Part shown: positions 8,671-18,284 of the stretch, piece by piece
Position numbering within the stretch: the stretch's first letter is position 1
Layout: each line of letters begins with the position of its first letter
Assembly (NCBI RefSeq): GCF_014836955.1
Contig: NZ_JACSPV010000018.1
Span: 1 to 64,000 of the forward strand
DNA length: 64,000 bases
Source: Bacillus norwichensis
Lineage (GTDB): Bacteria; Bacillota; Bacilli; Bacillales; Bacillaceae_C
Direction: 5' to 3'
Made by a program: the position numbers and the translations under genes
The notes under the pieces: generated by a model
The model's database searches: none
What the model was told of the DNA's origin: nothing
What the model saw: only the letters and a program-made list of their open reading frames with translations

Positions 8671-8714
8671 GTAGATTCGGAATCAAGAGAACACCTTTAT
8701 AAGGAGATATATAG

Positions 8715-9044
8715 ATGAATCATTTTACGGAAAAAGTGATAGACACCATCTTGCAAATTCCAGCGGGATGCGTTGCTTCTTACGGACAGATTGCAACCAT
8801 TGCAGGAAATCACAGAGCTGCTAGGCAAGTTGGCAGAATTCTGCATTCTATGAGTGAGAAATATAATTTGCCGTGGCACCGGGTGGTTAATGCGAGAGGA
8901 GAGATTGTCCTTTTTAAAGCAGATATGCAGAGGAAGCTCCTTGAGCAAGAAGGGATAGAGCTAAATAAAAACGGCCAAATTGACATGAAAACATTCCGCT
9001 GGGAGGGACCTGCCGGAGAGGGTATGGACTGGATGCGGGGGTAA
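8715..9044 (+). CDS. alkyltransferase-like protein (ATL, MGMT family)
   Basis: A 109-residue protein with the DNA-binding domain of O6-alkylguanine-DNA alkyltransferases (helix-turn-helix at VASYGQIATIAGNHRAARQVGRILH). The active-site motif PCHR is replaced by PWHR (residues 54-57), so the alkyl-accepting cysteine is Trp. This defines ATL proteins, which bind O6-alkylguanine and hand the lesion to nucleotide excision repair rather than repairing it. AAGGAGAT precedes the ATG at good spacing. Confidence 0.9.
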   Translation: MNHFTEKVIDTILQIPAGCVASYGQIATIAGNHRAARQVGRILHSMSEKYNLPWHRVVNARGEIVLFKADMQRKLLEQEGIELNKNGQIDMKTFRWEGPAGEGMDWMRG

Positions 9045-9095
9045 ATACTCTATGGAACACGCTTACAAATTATGCTAGGATACTTGTAAACTACT

Positions 9096-10066
9096 ATGGA
9101 GGTGGAATATATCGTTATCAAGCATAGAGGAAGATCGCTTTCTTTAGAAGGTGTACAGGCTTCTATCAAACGTCTGCACCCGAGACATGCAGTAATTCCT
9201 ATTTTAACCACAAAAGAGTTTTCCCTCACAGTTGGCATTTCTGGTGAAATCAAGCTAGCTGAAACACTTCACAAACACTCATTCCCATTTGAACACAGAG
9301 TGATCCATGACCTTTCCTTAGTATCTGCTACTCCGTTTCAAATAGACTCTCTATTCCTAACCCCTTTTTATGCTCTTGTGCTTGAAGTGAAAAATATTGG
9401 AGGTCAATTGGAATTTAGGGACAACCCTCCCCAATTGATTCGAACTCGCGAGACAAGGGGGTCGATGGATTTGAAAGCCCAGCTTCCCAAGTAGAACGCA
9501 ACGGAGACCTGCTCTAAGATTGGCTGAAGTCGAAAGGAATCGATATCCCTCTATTCCGAGCTGGCGTATTAGCGTATCCAAAACAGATTCTGGATCGGGC
9601 CCCAACAAAGACCCCAGTGCTATTCCCCAACCATGTTCCTCGCTATATTATGGATTTGCCCCGCAAAGAAACGTTGCTCGATCGAACAACGTTCAATTGG
9701 TTAGCTGAAGAGTTACTTGATCGTCATATCAACTATGTTCCAAGGCCTATCTGTGAAACTTATAATATTCCAAGAAAGGACATTCGGACCGGGATCATCT
9801 GTCTCAATTGCGGTGCGACCAAAATGGTTAAAATCAAAAGGAGCTGGCACTGTCGTTCATGCGGATGTCTCGATCATAAAGCGCATGAACGCGGGGTTAG
9901 GGAGGTTTCTTATAATCGGACGGGAATGAAAAATAAAGATTACAGGGAGTTTCTCGAGGTTAATATGAATATTGCTTCTAGAATATTATGTTCTATAAAC
10001 TTAAGCAGCATCGGTTCCTGCCGCTATCGTAAATATACCTTATATTTTTATAAAAATGACTTATAA
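9096..10066 (+). pseudogene. decayed NERD-domain (nuclease-related) protein gene
   Basis: Three frames carry consecutive pieces of one ~320-residue Bacillus-type NERD protein. The N-terminal piece has GEIKLAETL, FQIDSLFLTP and LVLEVKNIGGQLEF. The middle piece has LAYPKQILDRAPTKTPVLFPN. The C-terminal part is a zinc-ribbon-like domain (CLNCGATKM..WHCRSCGC). The frame is lost near 9450-9462, a TAA (9515-9517) interrupts the middle piece, and another shift lies near 9907. At least three lesions make this a pseudogene rather than a sequencing error. The true start is uncertain because the 5' end is degraded. Confidence 0.82.
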
Positions 10067-10070
10067 GAGA

Positions 10071-10117
10071 GTTGGAGCGCGCCATCGCCCCAAAAGGCCC
10101 GGCGCGCTCCAACTTTT
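10071..10117. terminator. strong hairpin terminator
   Basis: Perfect 13-bp GC-rich arms (10071-10083 and 10101-10113) are followed by TTTT on the plus strand. It lies between the NERD pseudogene and lutC and may act in both directions. Confidence 0.7.
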
Positions 10118-10123
10118 CATATT

Positions 10124-10843
10124 CTAAGCATCGTCCACAATGATGTAGGTAGCATGGACAGGCCCATGGACGCCAACAACAAGGCTCATTTCGATGTCAG
10201 CAGAGTTGCTCGGCCCAGAGATGAAGTTGATACAGGAGGCGACGCTCTCCCCCGCTGCAATCCTCCTATCGATTTCGGCCGCAGCCTGAGTAATCCTCGG
10301 AACGATGGTGCTTTTTGGAATGACAGCAATGTAGTTCCTTGGCAAGAGACTCACGGAACGGCCTTTGCCATCGCTTGAAAAAAGGACGACTGTCGCAGAT
10401 TCTGCAAGTGTGATATCGCTGAAAGTGATGCCGACATCAGCCTGCTCGGCTGCAGCAATACTCCCGGCCCGATCTTCAGAATTCCACTCACTCACCTTGT
10501 ACTGCCCTAAAAATCCGTTCAATCCGAACTCTGCAAATCTTGGATCCTTCCACGTAACGATCGATTGACAATCATTTCGATCCAGCGCTTCTTTTAAAGC
10601 GGCTCCGAGCTCTGCCTTCTCCGTTTCAATGACCTCCGTGTAAACGAGGAGGCACTGATTTTTCAGGACTTCGACAAGTTCATCACTCGTCAAGCCGGAA
10701 AAAACCTCCCATTGAGGCTTGTACTCCCGATTGGGCCGGGCAGGCTTCTCCGTTACACGATCCCGTCCAAAACTATTAGCCAGCCGCTCAAGGAACTGCT
10801 CCCGATTGACAATTCGGTTATTAAGCTCGTCTTGTGTACTCAT
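10124..10843 (-). CDS. lutC: lactate utilization protein LutC
   Basis: A 239-residue LUD-domain (DUF162) protein, the third subunit of the LutABC L-lactate oxidation complex. The C-terminal part shows the conserved [32 protein letters not shown] and [19 protein letters not shown] motifs of the family. It overlaps the end of lutB by 4 bp (ATGA), giving the order lutA-lutB-lutC on the minus strand. Length matches the B. subtilis protein. In B. subtilis the operon is induced by L-lactate through LutR; no lutR is seen here. Confidence 0.93.
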   Translation of the reverse strand: MSTQDELNNRIVNREQFLERLANSFGRDRVTEKPARPNREYKPQWEVFSGLTSDELVEVLKNQCLLVYTEVIETEKAELGAALKEALDRNDCQSIVTWKDPRFAEFGLNGFLGQYKVSEWNSEDRAGSIAAAEQADVGITFSDITLAESATVVLFSSDGKGRSVSLLPRNYIAVIPKSTIVPRITQAAAEIDRRIAAGESVASCINFISGPSNSADIEMSLVVGVHGPVHATYIIVDDA

Positions 10844-12258
10844 TCACCCGCCCCCTTTTTCCGTTCCTTATACAGATCACGGAATCGCTTTTTCCCGACG
10901 GAAGGCAGGTTTCGTGATTGCGTCCAGCCTAGAATTGGCTTCGGTCCGCCCTTTGACATGCCTGCAATCACTCCGCGTACAACCGTGGCGGATTTTGTAC
11001 TAACTTTATAAAGCCGGCTGGAAGATGTGACCGTCCGGAACGTTTTCATCGCTATTTTTTCCCCTGCTGGTGCAAGTCCTTCTTCCTGAACGATTTGCTG
11101 ACGATGCTTATAGAGCAATTCGTGCAGCGGTATGCGCACCGGGCATACTTCCGTACAGGCAGCACATAATGAAGAAGCATACGGAAGTTCTTTATATTCC
11201 TCGTATCCGCCCAAAAGCGGGGTCAAAACAGCTCCGATCGGTCCCTGATAAATTGAACCGTATGCATGTCCGCCGATATGGCGGTATACTGGGCACACAT
11301 TGACACAGGCTGAACAGCGGATACAGTGCAAGGCCGATTGGAATTGCGTTCCAAGAATACCGGATCTGCCGTTGTCGACGATCACCAAATGGAATTCCTC
11401 CGGCCCGTCTGCCTCTCCTTCCAGCCTCGGCCCGCTCACAGCTGTTACATACGTCGAAAGCTTTTGCCCAACTGCGCTCCGGCAAAGTAGAGAAACCATT
11501 ACTTCGAAGTCTTCCCACGAAGGAACCAACCGCTCCATTCCCATAACGGTGATCTGCGTTTTAGGCACCGTCGTTGAAAGCCGCGCATTCCCTTCGTTCG
11601 TCACGATACCGACCGTTCCCGAATTGGCAATGGCAAAGTTGCAACCGGTTATGCCGATATCAGCTGATAAAAACTCCTTCCGAAGCTGTTCGCGGGCAAA
11701 CTGGGTGAGCTCTTCCGGCTCTTCGGTACCAGTGTATCCTCTTTTTTCTGAAAAAATATCCTTGACCTGCTCCCTTGTTTTATGAAGAGCAGGTCCGAGA
11801 AAATGGGAAGGGTGGTCATTATCTAGTTGAATAATGTATTCTCCAAGGTCCGTTTCAATGACCTCACAGCCAGCTTTTTCTAACGTTGGATTCAATCCAA
11901 TTTCCTCTGTGACCATCGATTTTGATTTTACAATCTTTTTGGCCTGCTTTTTCCGAACGACTTCTTCAATGTAACGATTGGCGTCTTCAGCAGTTTCTGC
12001 AAAAAACACATGCCCGCCACGCTTTGCCACGTTATTACTTAACTCAGTCAAATAGTAATCAAGGTTGTCTATCGTATGCGAACGAATTTCTTCGCCTAGG
12101 TCGCGCCAGCGTTCCCAATCATCTAGCTCACTAACCGCCTTTAATCGGACAGATTGAAGCCGTTCCTGTGCAGACGGGACTGCCCTCTGTACATTCTGAT
12201 CTCGGAGCGCTTCGTCCGCACGCTCGTCAAAGGCAGCATTACCGATTTTAATCCCCAA
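10840..12258 (-). CDS. lutB: lactate utilization iron-sulfur protein LutB
   Basis: A 472-residue cytoplasmic iron-sulfur protein. The N-terminal LUD domain has [20 protein letters not shown]. It is followed by two ferredoxin-type clusters, [12 protein letters not shown] (near residue 313) and CAACTEVCP (near 363), and a C-terminal extension. LutB probably relays electrons in LutABC-dependent oxidation of L-lactate to pyruvate. It lies 68 nt after lutA and overlaps lutC by 4 bp. All eight cluster cysteines are present. Confidence 0.94.
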   Translation of the reverse strand: MGIKIGNAAFDERADEALRDQNVQRAVPSAQERLQSVRLKAVSELDDWERWRDLGEEIRSHTIDNLDYYLTELSNNVAKRGGHVFFAETAEDANRYIEEVVRKKQAKKIVKSKSMVTEEIGLNPTLEKAGCEVIETDLGEYIIQLDNDHPSHFLGPALHKTREQVKDIFSEKRGYTGTEEPEELTQFAREQLRKEFLSADIGITGCNFAIANSGTVGIVTNEGNARLSTTVPKTQITVMGMERLVPSWEDFEVMVSLLCRSAVGQKLSTYVTAVSGPRLEGEADGPEEFHLVIVDNGRSGILGTQFQSALHCIRCSACVNVCPVYRHIGGHAYGSIYQGPIGAVLTPLLGGYEEYKELPYASSLCAACTEVCPVRIPLHELLYKHRQQIVQEEGLAPAGEKIAMKTFRTVTSSSRLYKVSTKSATVVRGVIAGMSKGGPKPILGWTQSRNLPSVGKKRFRDLYKERKKGAGE

Positions 12259-12326
12259 TTAACTCTCTCCCTTCTATTCCAACATCCATCCTAGAGCCAC
12301 CAAGCGCCCCATAAAAAAACAAGTGG

Positions 12327-13049
12327 CTACGCTTTTGTCTTATTTAAAATTTCAGCAAGGTGCATCACTTTGATTGGCAATCCTTCCCGTTTGATTCTTC
12401 CTCCAATATTCATCAAACATCCGCAATCTCCACCGACCAGCACATCTGCACCTGTTTCTTTAACATGCTCCACTTTTTCTTCCACCATAGCTGATGAGAT
12501 GTCTCCCATTTTCACTGAAAAGGTTCCTCCGAACCCACAGCAATCCTGGCTCCGTGGTAAAGGCTCAAACCTAAGACCCTCCACATTTTTTAAGAGAGTA
12601 ATGGGAGCCTCTTTCACCCCAAGCAGGCGGGTCATATGGCAAGATTTATGATAAGTGACACGCCCCTCAAAAGCTGCACCAACGTCTTCCAGTTTTAAAA
12701 CATCTACGAGAAACTGGCCGAATTCGTATGTTTTATTCGCTAAAACCTTTGCCCGGCTCTCCCATTCCGCATCACCCTTGAAAAATTCAGGATATTCTTT
12801 GAACATATAAGCACAGGAGCCAGATGGTGTTACAACGTATTCCGAATCTGCAAATGTCGTTATCATTTGCTTCATCGCCTCTTTAGCATCCTCCAAGTAT
12901 CCTGTGCTGTATGCAGGCTGCCCACAGCACGTCTGCGTTTCTGGGAAATCTACTTCACAGCCAAACCGTTCCAAGACTTCAACAACATCCATTCCAACTT
13001 CCGGGTAAAAAACATCTGCCAAACATGTAATAAATAATGAAACCTTCAT
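12327..13049 (-). CDS. lutA: lactate utilization protein LutA
   Basis: A 240-residue protein with two CCG (cysteine-rich) domains: [15 protein letters not shown] near residues 38-52 and CHMTRLLGV...[16 protein letters not shown] near 136-180. CCG domains ligate an iron-sulfur cluster in heterodisulfide-reductase and glycolate-oxidase subunits; LutA is the first subunit of the lactate oxidation complex. GGAGGG precedes the ATG. It heads the lutABC operon. Confidence 0.93.
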   Translation of the reverse strand: MKVSLFITCLADVFYPEVGMDVVEVLERFGCEVDFPETQTCCGQPAYSTGYLEDAKEAMKQMITTFADSEYVVTPSGSCAYMFKEYPEFFKGDAEWESRAKVLANKTYEFGQFLVDVLKLEDVGAAFEGRVTYHKSCHMTRLLGVKEAPITLLKNVEGLRFEPLPRSQDCCGFGGTFSVKMGDISSAMVEEKVEHVKETGADVLVGGDCGCLMNIGGRIKREGLPIKVMHLAEILNKTKA

Positions 13050-13501
13050 CTTTTCCCTCCTATCACAACAGGTTTATCCCCATATACTTACAGAGAATAA
13101 CTGTTAATAAAAAATTGGACTAACCTTCTATAAAACATGATAATGTAGCTCTGCAGGACTGTAAGCCAGGCGACAGGTGTTGGCCTCATGAGCAGCATGA
13201 CGTGTTCCAGGAAGCTATCAGCAAAGAAAACTATTGAACTCCTGCGACATAGCTCATTCGAAAAAGTCATTGAAGCATGCACAACGTCCACATTGCTTCG
13301 TTTGCGTGGCGGCAAAAGACTCCTTCATAAACCTTGTAGCCTAACGCCTTGCGCTTTTCTAAAAGATTATCACGTTATTCAGCAACTATCCAACGGAAAA
13401 GCCCCGGAAGTATTTTCCCGGGGCTCCACTCCATCCTTCAGATACTAAACTTAAAAACCTTTCGACCAGCCAAAGATTTCCGACATTACCACTATGTTTC
13501 A
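13050..13501. other. intergenic region upstream of lutA and downstream of livF
   Basis: No convincing gene. An 86-residue open frame at 13188-13448 has no ribosome-binding site or recognisable motif. The right part carries the livF terminator. The left 80 bp should hold the lutABC promoter, but I see no convincing operator. Confidence 0.4.
13396..13425 (-). terminator. terminator of the liv operon
   Basis: On the minus strand an 8-bp AGCCCCGG/CCGGGGCT stem (13400-13407 and 13418-13425) runs into TTTT about 75 bp after the livF stop codon. Confidence 0.7.
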
Positions 13502-14209
13502 TTAGTATCCTAAGTAGGCAGCTTTGATCCGCTCATCGCTAAGCAGTTCCTGTGCTGGCCCGTTTGTTACCACACGTCCGGATTCCAACACATAGCCATA
13601 ATCCGCTATCCGCAAAGCCTGACGGGCATTTTGCTCAACAAGCAGAACCGTTGTACCAGATTCATTGATCTCTTTGATGATTTTAAAAATCTCTGCAACA
13701 ATAAGCGGTGCAAGACCCATGGATGGCTCATCAAGAAGAAGCAATTTTGGCTTGGACATAATAGCTCGAGCGATCGCCAACATCTGCTGCTGTCCGCCAG
13801 ACATGGTGCCACCAAGCTGGGACTTTCTTTCCCGTAAAATAGGAAAACGCTCCATCACCATTTCTAAATCCGCCGACACCCCTGAATCCTTTCGGTGATA
13901 GGCACCCATCTCAAGGTTCTCAAGAACGGTCATGTTCGACAGAATACCGCGTCCTTCAGGTACTAGGGCCAATCCCCTTCGCAAAAGCTGATCGGGACGA
14001 AGCTTCGTGACATCTTTTCCAAGAAACTCAATCTTGCCTGTACGCGGCTTTAGTAATCCAGCAATAGTTTTCATTGTGGTAGTTTTTCCAGCACCGTTTG
14101 CCCCCAAAATGGTCACAATACTTCCCTGCTCCACTTCGAGATCAATTTCTTTAAGAGCCTGAATATTATCGTAAAAAGTACTAACGTTTGTGACTTTAAG
14201 CAAGGTCAT
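13502..14209 (-). CDS. livF: branched-chain amino-acid ABC transporter ATPase LivF
   Basis: A 235-residue ATPase with Walker A GANGAGKTT, signature TMSGGQQQML and Walker B LLLLDEPSMGLAP, all typical of LivF. It pairs with LivG to drive uptake of leucine, isoleucine and valine or related acids. I place the start at the ATG beginning MTLLKVTN, which matches the family N-terminus; AGGAGG lies immediately before it with almost no spacing. A TTG start nine codons upstream (14236) is the alternative. It overlaps livG by 14 bp and is the last gene of livKHMGF. Confidence 0.92.
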   Translation of the reverse strand: MTLLKVTNVSTFYDNIQALKEIDLEVEQGSIVTILGANGAGKTTTMKTIAGLLKPRTGKIEFLGKDVTKLRPDQLLRRGLALVPEGRGILSNMTVLENLEMGAYHRKDSGVSADLEMVMERFPILRERKSQLGGTMSGGQQQMLAIARAIMSKPKLLLLDEPSMGLAPLIVAEIFKIIKEINESGTTVLLVEQNARQALRIADYGYVLESGRVVTNGPAQELLSDERIKAAYLGY

Positions 14210-14966
14210 CCTCCTCTTTCCCGAGGTATGCCTCAATTACTTCCTGGTTGTTCTGAATTTCTTTAGGCAACCCTTCAGCTATTTTCTTTCCGAAGTTCAA
14301 TACGACAATCCGGTCGCAAACCCGCATGACCAGTGGCATATCGTGTTCAATCAATAGTACGGTAATGTTGAGCTTTTTGATTTTCTGAATCAGATCAAAC
14401 AGCTCGTTCGTTTCTCTTTCATTCATCCCAGCAGCCGGCTCGTCAAGCAGTAAGAGCGATGGATCACTTGCCAGCGCGCGGGCGATTTCGAGGCGCCTCT
14501 GCTGACCGTATGCAAGGTTTTCCGCCAAAGTATCTACATGCTCGGCTAAATCGACTGTCTCCAATAATTGTCGCGCCTTTTCCTTTAAAGCTGCCTCTTC
14601 TCTTTTCTGAAAACTAGTCCGAAACACACTTCTGAGAACGCCTGAATCCAATCGGCAATGATTGCCGACCATCACATTTTCCAACGCGGTCATTTCAGGA
14701 AAAAGGCGGATATTTTGAAATGTGCGGCAGACTCCTTTTTTGGTAATTTCATGGGGCTTCAAATTTGTCAATTTCTCCCCTTGAAACGAAATTTGTCCAC
14801 TGGAAGGAGGATACATTGCAGTAATCATATTGAACATGGTCGTTTTTCCGGCACCGTTTGGGCCTATCAAACCTAGTACTTCTCCCTTTTCGATGGAAAA
14901 AGATACATCTGTCAGTGCCTGGATGCCGCCAAAGTTTTTACTTATTTGATCAATCGCAAGTATCAT
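14196..14966 (-). CDS. livG: branched-chain amino-acid ABC transporter ATPase LivG
   Basis: A 256-residue ATPase with Walker A GPNGAGKTT, the LivG-typical CRTFQNIRLFPEMTALENVMVG Q-loop region, signature AYGQQRRLEIARAL and Walker B LLLLDEPAAGMN. The start at 14966 has AAGGAGG 7 nt upstream and overlaps the livM stop by 4 bp; a longer frame to 15008 lacks a ribosome-binding site. It forms the ATPase pair with LivF. Confidence 0.93.
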   Translation of the reverse strand: MILAIDQISKNFGGIQALTDVSFSIEKGEVLGLIGPNGAGKTTMFNMITAMYPPSSGQISFQGEKLTNLKPHEITKKGVCRTFQNIRLFPEMTALENVMVGNHCRLDSGVLRSVFRTSFQKREEAALKEKARQLLETVDLAEHVDTLAENLAYGQQRRLEIARALASDPSLLLLDEPAAGMNERETNELFDLIQKIKKLNITVLLIEHDMPLVMRVCDRIVVLNFGKKIAEGLPKEIQNNQEVIEAYLGKEEDDLA

Positions 14967-15916
14967 GAAGCTTTCCTCCTTTTTCCGCGCCCCCGCTTTT
15001 TGAACCAATTGACTACTTTCGTATCAATAAGTCCCTGCGGACGATATGCCATCATGATGATCAGGAGCGCACCATATACCATGAAACGGTAATCGCTGAT
15101 GAATCGGAGTGCTTCCGGCATGGCCGTCAAAAAGATGGAGCCGAAAATAGGTCCCCAAATGACTTCGCTGCCTCCAAATACCGCAAAGATCAATATTTCA
15201 ACGGCACGATGGTACGCAAAGTCCGACGGGCTTATGTAAGCGGTGATATGTGCATATAATGCCCCTGCAAAACCTGCGATCATTGCTCCCTGTCCAAATG
15301 CGAGGATTTTATAATACGTAACGTTTACTCCCATCGCCTCAGCCGCTCTTTCGTCCATCTTGATTGAAGCATAGGCACGGCCGACTCTGGAATGTTCCTG
15401 TCTGATGAAGAAGGCGACAACTGCCACAACGATGATTAGTAAAATAAGAAAGACTGCAAGACTGATAAATTGGTTATTTTTAAGTCCTAGCATATCAGGT
15501 GTAAAACCAATGTCTTTACTAAAAGCAAGAACTTCTCGCCCTAAATGCGGGATACCTGAAATACCAACTGCCCCTTTTGTAAGGGACTCCCAGTTGATAA
15601 GAAGCACTCGAATGACTTCACCAAAACCAAGAGTGGCAATCGCCAAATATACTCCCTCAAGTCTAAGCGCCGGGAATCCTACAATCACCCCTACGATACA
15701 CGCGAGGACCGCTCCTGCAACAATCCCAACAATCATCGGCATTTCATAGTTCAATGTCAATATCGTCGTCGTATAAGCCCCGATACTCATAAAACCTGCA
15801 TGTCCAAGTGAAAGTTGTCCGGTTGAAAGAGTCACATACATGCTGACACCCAGTAAAATATTAATTAATACGAAAGATCCAACCTGTAAGTAATATGGAT
15901 TAATAAATTCTAACAT
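14963..15916 (-). CDS. livM: branched-chain amino-acid ABC transporter permease LivM
   Basis: A 317-residue permease with 8-10 membrane segments and the family signature GHAGFMSIGAYTTTIL near the N-terminus and RAYASIKMDERAAEAMGVNVTYYKILAF in the cytoplasmic coupling loop. With LivH it forms the channel. The start is the ATG at 15916, 4 nt after the livH stop and preceded by GGTGAGG; a 12-residue extension overlaps livH. The very basic C-terminus (KKRGRGKRRK) is unusual but harmless. Confidence 0.92.
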   Translation of the reverse strand: MLEFINPYYLQVGSFVLINILLGVSMYVTLSTGQLSLGHAGFMSIGAYTTTILTLNYEMPMIVGIVAGAVLACIVGVIVGFPALRLEGVYLAIATLGFGEVIRVLLINWESLTKGAVGISGIPHLGREVLAFSKDIGFTPDMLGLKNNQFISLAVFLILLIIVVAVVAFFIRQEHSRVGRAYASIKMDERAAEAMGVNVTYYKILAFGQGAMIAGFAGALYAHITAYISPSDFAYHRAVEILIFAVFGGSEVIWGPIFGSIFLTAMPEALRFISDYRFMVYGALLIIMMAYRPQGLIDTKVVNWFKKRGRGKRRKAS

Positions 15917-15920
15917 GTCC

Positions 15921-16805
15921 TCACCGCCTATCTCCTGACGCGGCCTTGCCAAAGATTCCTTGCGGCCGTACGATTAAAATAACAATAATGGCAACAAATG
16001 CGATAGCATCCCGGTAACCTGAATTCCCGAAAGCAACTACCATTGTTTCCGAAAGTCCCAGTATCAGCCCGCCAGCCATGGCGCCATTGACACTTCCCAT
16101 TCCACCGAGAATAATGATAGCCAATCCTTTTAAACCAATAGATAGGCCCATTTGGGGTGCAACAGAGTTAAATGCTAGTCCAACGAGCACACCAGCGACC
16201 CCACCCATTGCCGAAGCAATGACTACAGTGAGGGTAATCATTTTTTTCGTATCTACTCCAAGCAAGCTGGCAACTTCTAAGTTTTCAGCACTTGCTCTTA
16301 ATGCCTTTCCTGCTTTTGTCTTTGAAAGCCAGAATGACAGTCCCACCATCAAAATAATAGCGATGATAAATATAACAATTTGCACATAGTATACGGAGAC
16401 TGATCCGACCTGAATACTCATCTCGGAAAGCTGCGTTCTGAATGGTTTATTTCCGGCACCAAATAAGTGATGCGCGAGGTTCTCCAAAAAGATGGATACA
16501 CCAATTGTACTGATTAACGGTGCCAAGTGCGATACGCCTTTTTTCCCCCGCAGCGGACGAAGTGCTAAGCGCTCCATTAGATAACCTATTACCGCGGTTA
16601 CAATGATGGCCGCAATGAAAGCGACATAAAGGGGCATACCTAATACACTTGTAACTAATACTCCCATAAAGGCTCCGAACATGAAGATTTCTCCGTGCCC
16701 CATATTAATGATATTCAACACACCAAACACGAGAGTATAGCCGAGAGCAACGATCGCATATATGCTACCGAGAGTCAGACCGTTGATTATCTGTTCAAGT
16801 AACAA
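15921..16805 (-). CDS. livH: branched-chain amino-acid ABC transporter permease LivH
   Basis: A 294-residue permease. GHGEIFMFGAFMG, GKALRASAENLEVASLLGVDTKKMI and GGMGSVNGAMAGG are the typical LivH motifs, spread over about eight membrane helices. It starts with TTG, with GGGAGG 9 nt upstream. The 264-bp gap between it and livK contains a copy of the interspersed repeat, so the binding-protein and membrane genes are separated by a structured insert within one probable transcript. Confidence 0.92.
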   Translation of the reverse strand: MLLEQIINGLTLGSIYAIVALGYTLVFGVLNIINMGHGEIFMFGAFMGVLVTSVLGMPLYVAFIAAIIVTAVIGYLMERLALRPLRGKKGVSHLAPLISTIGVSIFLENLAHHLFGAGNKPFRTQLSEMSIQVGSVSVYYVQIVIFIIAIILMVGLSFWLSKTKAGKALRASAENLEVASLLGVDTKKMITLTVVIASAMGGVAGVLVGLAFNSVAPQMGLSIGLKGLAIIILGGMGSVNGAMAGGLILGLSETMVVAFGNSGYRDAIAFVAIIVILIVRPQGIFGKAASGDRR

Positions 16806-16881
16806 ATTATTTTTCCTCCCGTTTCAATTCTGATTTGATTTTTCGGCATACAAGCCCCCGTTCAGGAACGGAGGCTTAATC

Positions 16882-17066
16882 ATCAAATTCGCCTTGGCGT
16901 ATTTGCGCCCAGATTTTATTGAGCTTTCGCTCGATAAATTCCCTCTAAAAATCTGTGGCATCCGCCGGAGGCTTTAACTTTATTCAGCCGAGGTTTGTGC
17001 CCCCACTGAATGGAACATTCATCTCACCACTTACAGAAGTGAGAGACTTCTGCTGGATCAAGTTTA
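16882..17066 (-). repeat. interspersed structured repeat, copy A (fullest copy)
   Basis: About 185 bp between livK and livH. Read on the minus strand it contains several hairpins: CAGAAGT/ACTTCTG, GAGC-GCTC, GGCG/CGCC around an ATTTG loop, and CAGATTTT/AAAATCTG. It ends in ...TTTGAT (plus strand ATCAAATTCGCC). Parts match copies at 20818, 36035, 62475 and 63898, all in the same orientation. No open reading frame is present. I infer a non-autonomous mobile or RNA-encoding repeat; strand assignment is by transcription of the host operon only. Confidence 0.75.
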
Positions 17067-17069
17067 CAC

Positions 17070-18227
17070 TTACTCAAACTCTTTGAACTTTCCATCTTCA
17101 ACAATTAATACTGTAGGCTCCATGACAATGTCCCCGTCTTTATCAAAAGACATTGTTCCAAGAATTCCTTCGAAGTCTTTTATTTCTGCCAAACCGTCAC
17201 GGATGTCATCTGAATCGTCGCCGCCAGCTGTTTTAATGGCTTCAGCCATTAAGTAAAGTCCATCATAAGCTTGCGCAGCAAATTGGTCAGGGTCTTTTCC
17301 ATAAGCGTCATTATATTTTTTTACAAAATTTTGTACTTTCTTATTATCTTTTCCAGCAAACCACGGTGTAGCAACAATAAGTCCATTGGCTGCATCTCCA
17401 GCAATATTGATAATTTCTGGTGAGTTGAATCCATTTCCACCTACAAATGGTACATCAATGCCCATTTTTCTTGCTTGGTCCAAAATCACGGCACCTTCAT
17501 TGTAAAGTGCGGATGCAAGGACTATATCAGGTTTCAAATTTTTAATTTTGGTCAACTGTGCCTTATAGTCGGACTGTCCAATCTGGAACGTCTCAGTTGT
17601 CAAAACTTCGAGCCCCATATCTTCCACTGTTTTTTTCATGGTGTCATAGCCAGACTTCGTGAACACGTCATCATTTCCATAAATAAGTGCGACTTTTTTC
17701 GCACCATATTCATCAACAGCTTTTTTTACAGAAGCTGGAATTGCTACCGCCTCTGGAATGGAGTCACGGAATACGTAATCTCCAATCTGCGGGATTCCCT
17801 CTGCCGTTGTAGACGTACCCATAATCGGAATACCGTTCAAATCGGCTTCAGGTCCTACAACATTCATCTCTGTACTCAATGTTGGTCCTATAATAGCAGA
17901 AACATTTTCATTATTCATTAATTTCTGTGCAGCAGATAACGCTTGGTCCTGGGCTCCTGCAGAGTCTTCTATTAAAAGGTCGATTTTTACCTCTCCCTTT
18001 TCTGTCAGTTCTTCGTTAGCCAGCTTGAGTCCATTTGTGATGGCTTCTCCATAGCTTGCGCCAGAACCAGTCATCCAAGCAATAACCCCTACTTTTGCCT
18101 CAACCGGCTGGTCGCTTCCCTTATCATTATTTCCAGATTCTTTGCTTGTAGAGCTACCGCCTCCACATGCCGCAAGCAAAAAAGCGCTGAATAGTGCGAC
18201 AAATGAGAATGTTCTTTTTAAAGACAT
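17070..18227 (-). CDS. livK: branched-chain amino-acid-binding lipoprotein LivK
   Basis: A 385-residue periplasmic-binding-protein type I lipoprotein. Its signal peptide ends in the lipobox LLAAC, then comes a Ser/Asn/Lys linker and the ligand-binding fold (KVGVIAWMTGSGASYGEAITNGLKLANEEL...). GIPIMGTSTTAEGIPQIGDYVFR is a typical family stretch. It supplies substrate to LivHMGF. The start at 18227 follows AGGGGGAAAG; a longer frame adds 11 unsupported residues. A 23-bp palindrome lies about 60 bp upstream. Confidence 0.92.
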   Translation of the reverse strand: MSLKRTFSFVALFSAFLLAACGGGSSTSKESGNNDKGSDQPVEAKVGVIAWMTGSGASYGEAITNGLKLANEELTEKGEVKIDLLIEDSAGAQDQALSAAQKLMNNENVSAIIGPTLSTEMNVVGPEADLNGIPIMGTSTTAEGIPQIGDYVFRDSIPEAVAIPASVKKAVDEYGAKKVALIYGNDDVFTKSGYDTMKKTVEDMGLEVLTTETFQIGQSDYKAQLTKIKNLKPDIVLASALYNEGAVILDQARKMGIDVPFVGGNGFNSPEIINIAGDAANGLIVATPWFAGKDNKKVQNFVKKYNDAYGKDPDQFAAQAYDGLYLMAEAIKTAGGDDSDDIRDGLAEIKDFEGILGTMSFDKDGDIVMEPTVLIVEDGKFKEFE

Positions 18228-18284
18228 CTTTCTTCCCCCTACTTTAATAAAATCATACATTTATTAATAATACACAATATTATC

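Noticed and set aside
13188-13448. 86-residue gene between lutA and livF
   Set aside because: No ribosome-binding site, no family features, and it runs across the livF terminator.
16882-17066. Coding IS element in the livK-livH gap
   Set aside because: The repeat is too short and has no open frame of transposase size.
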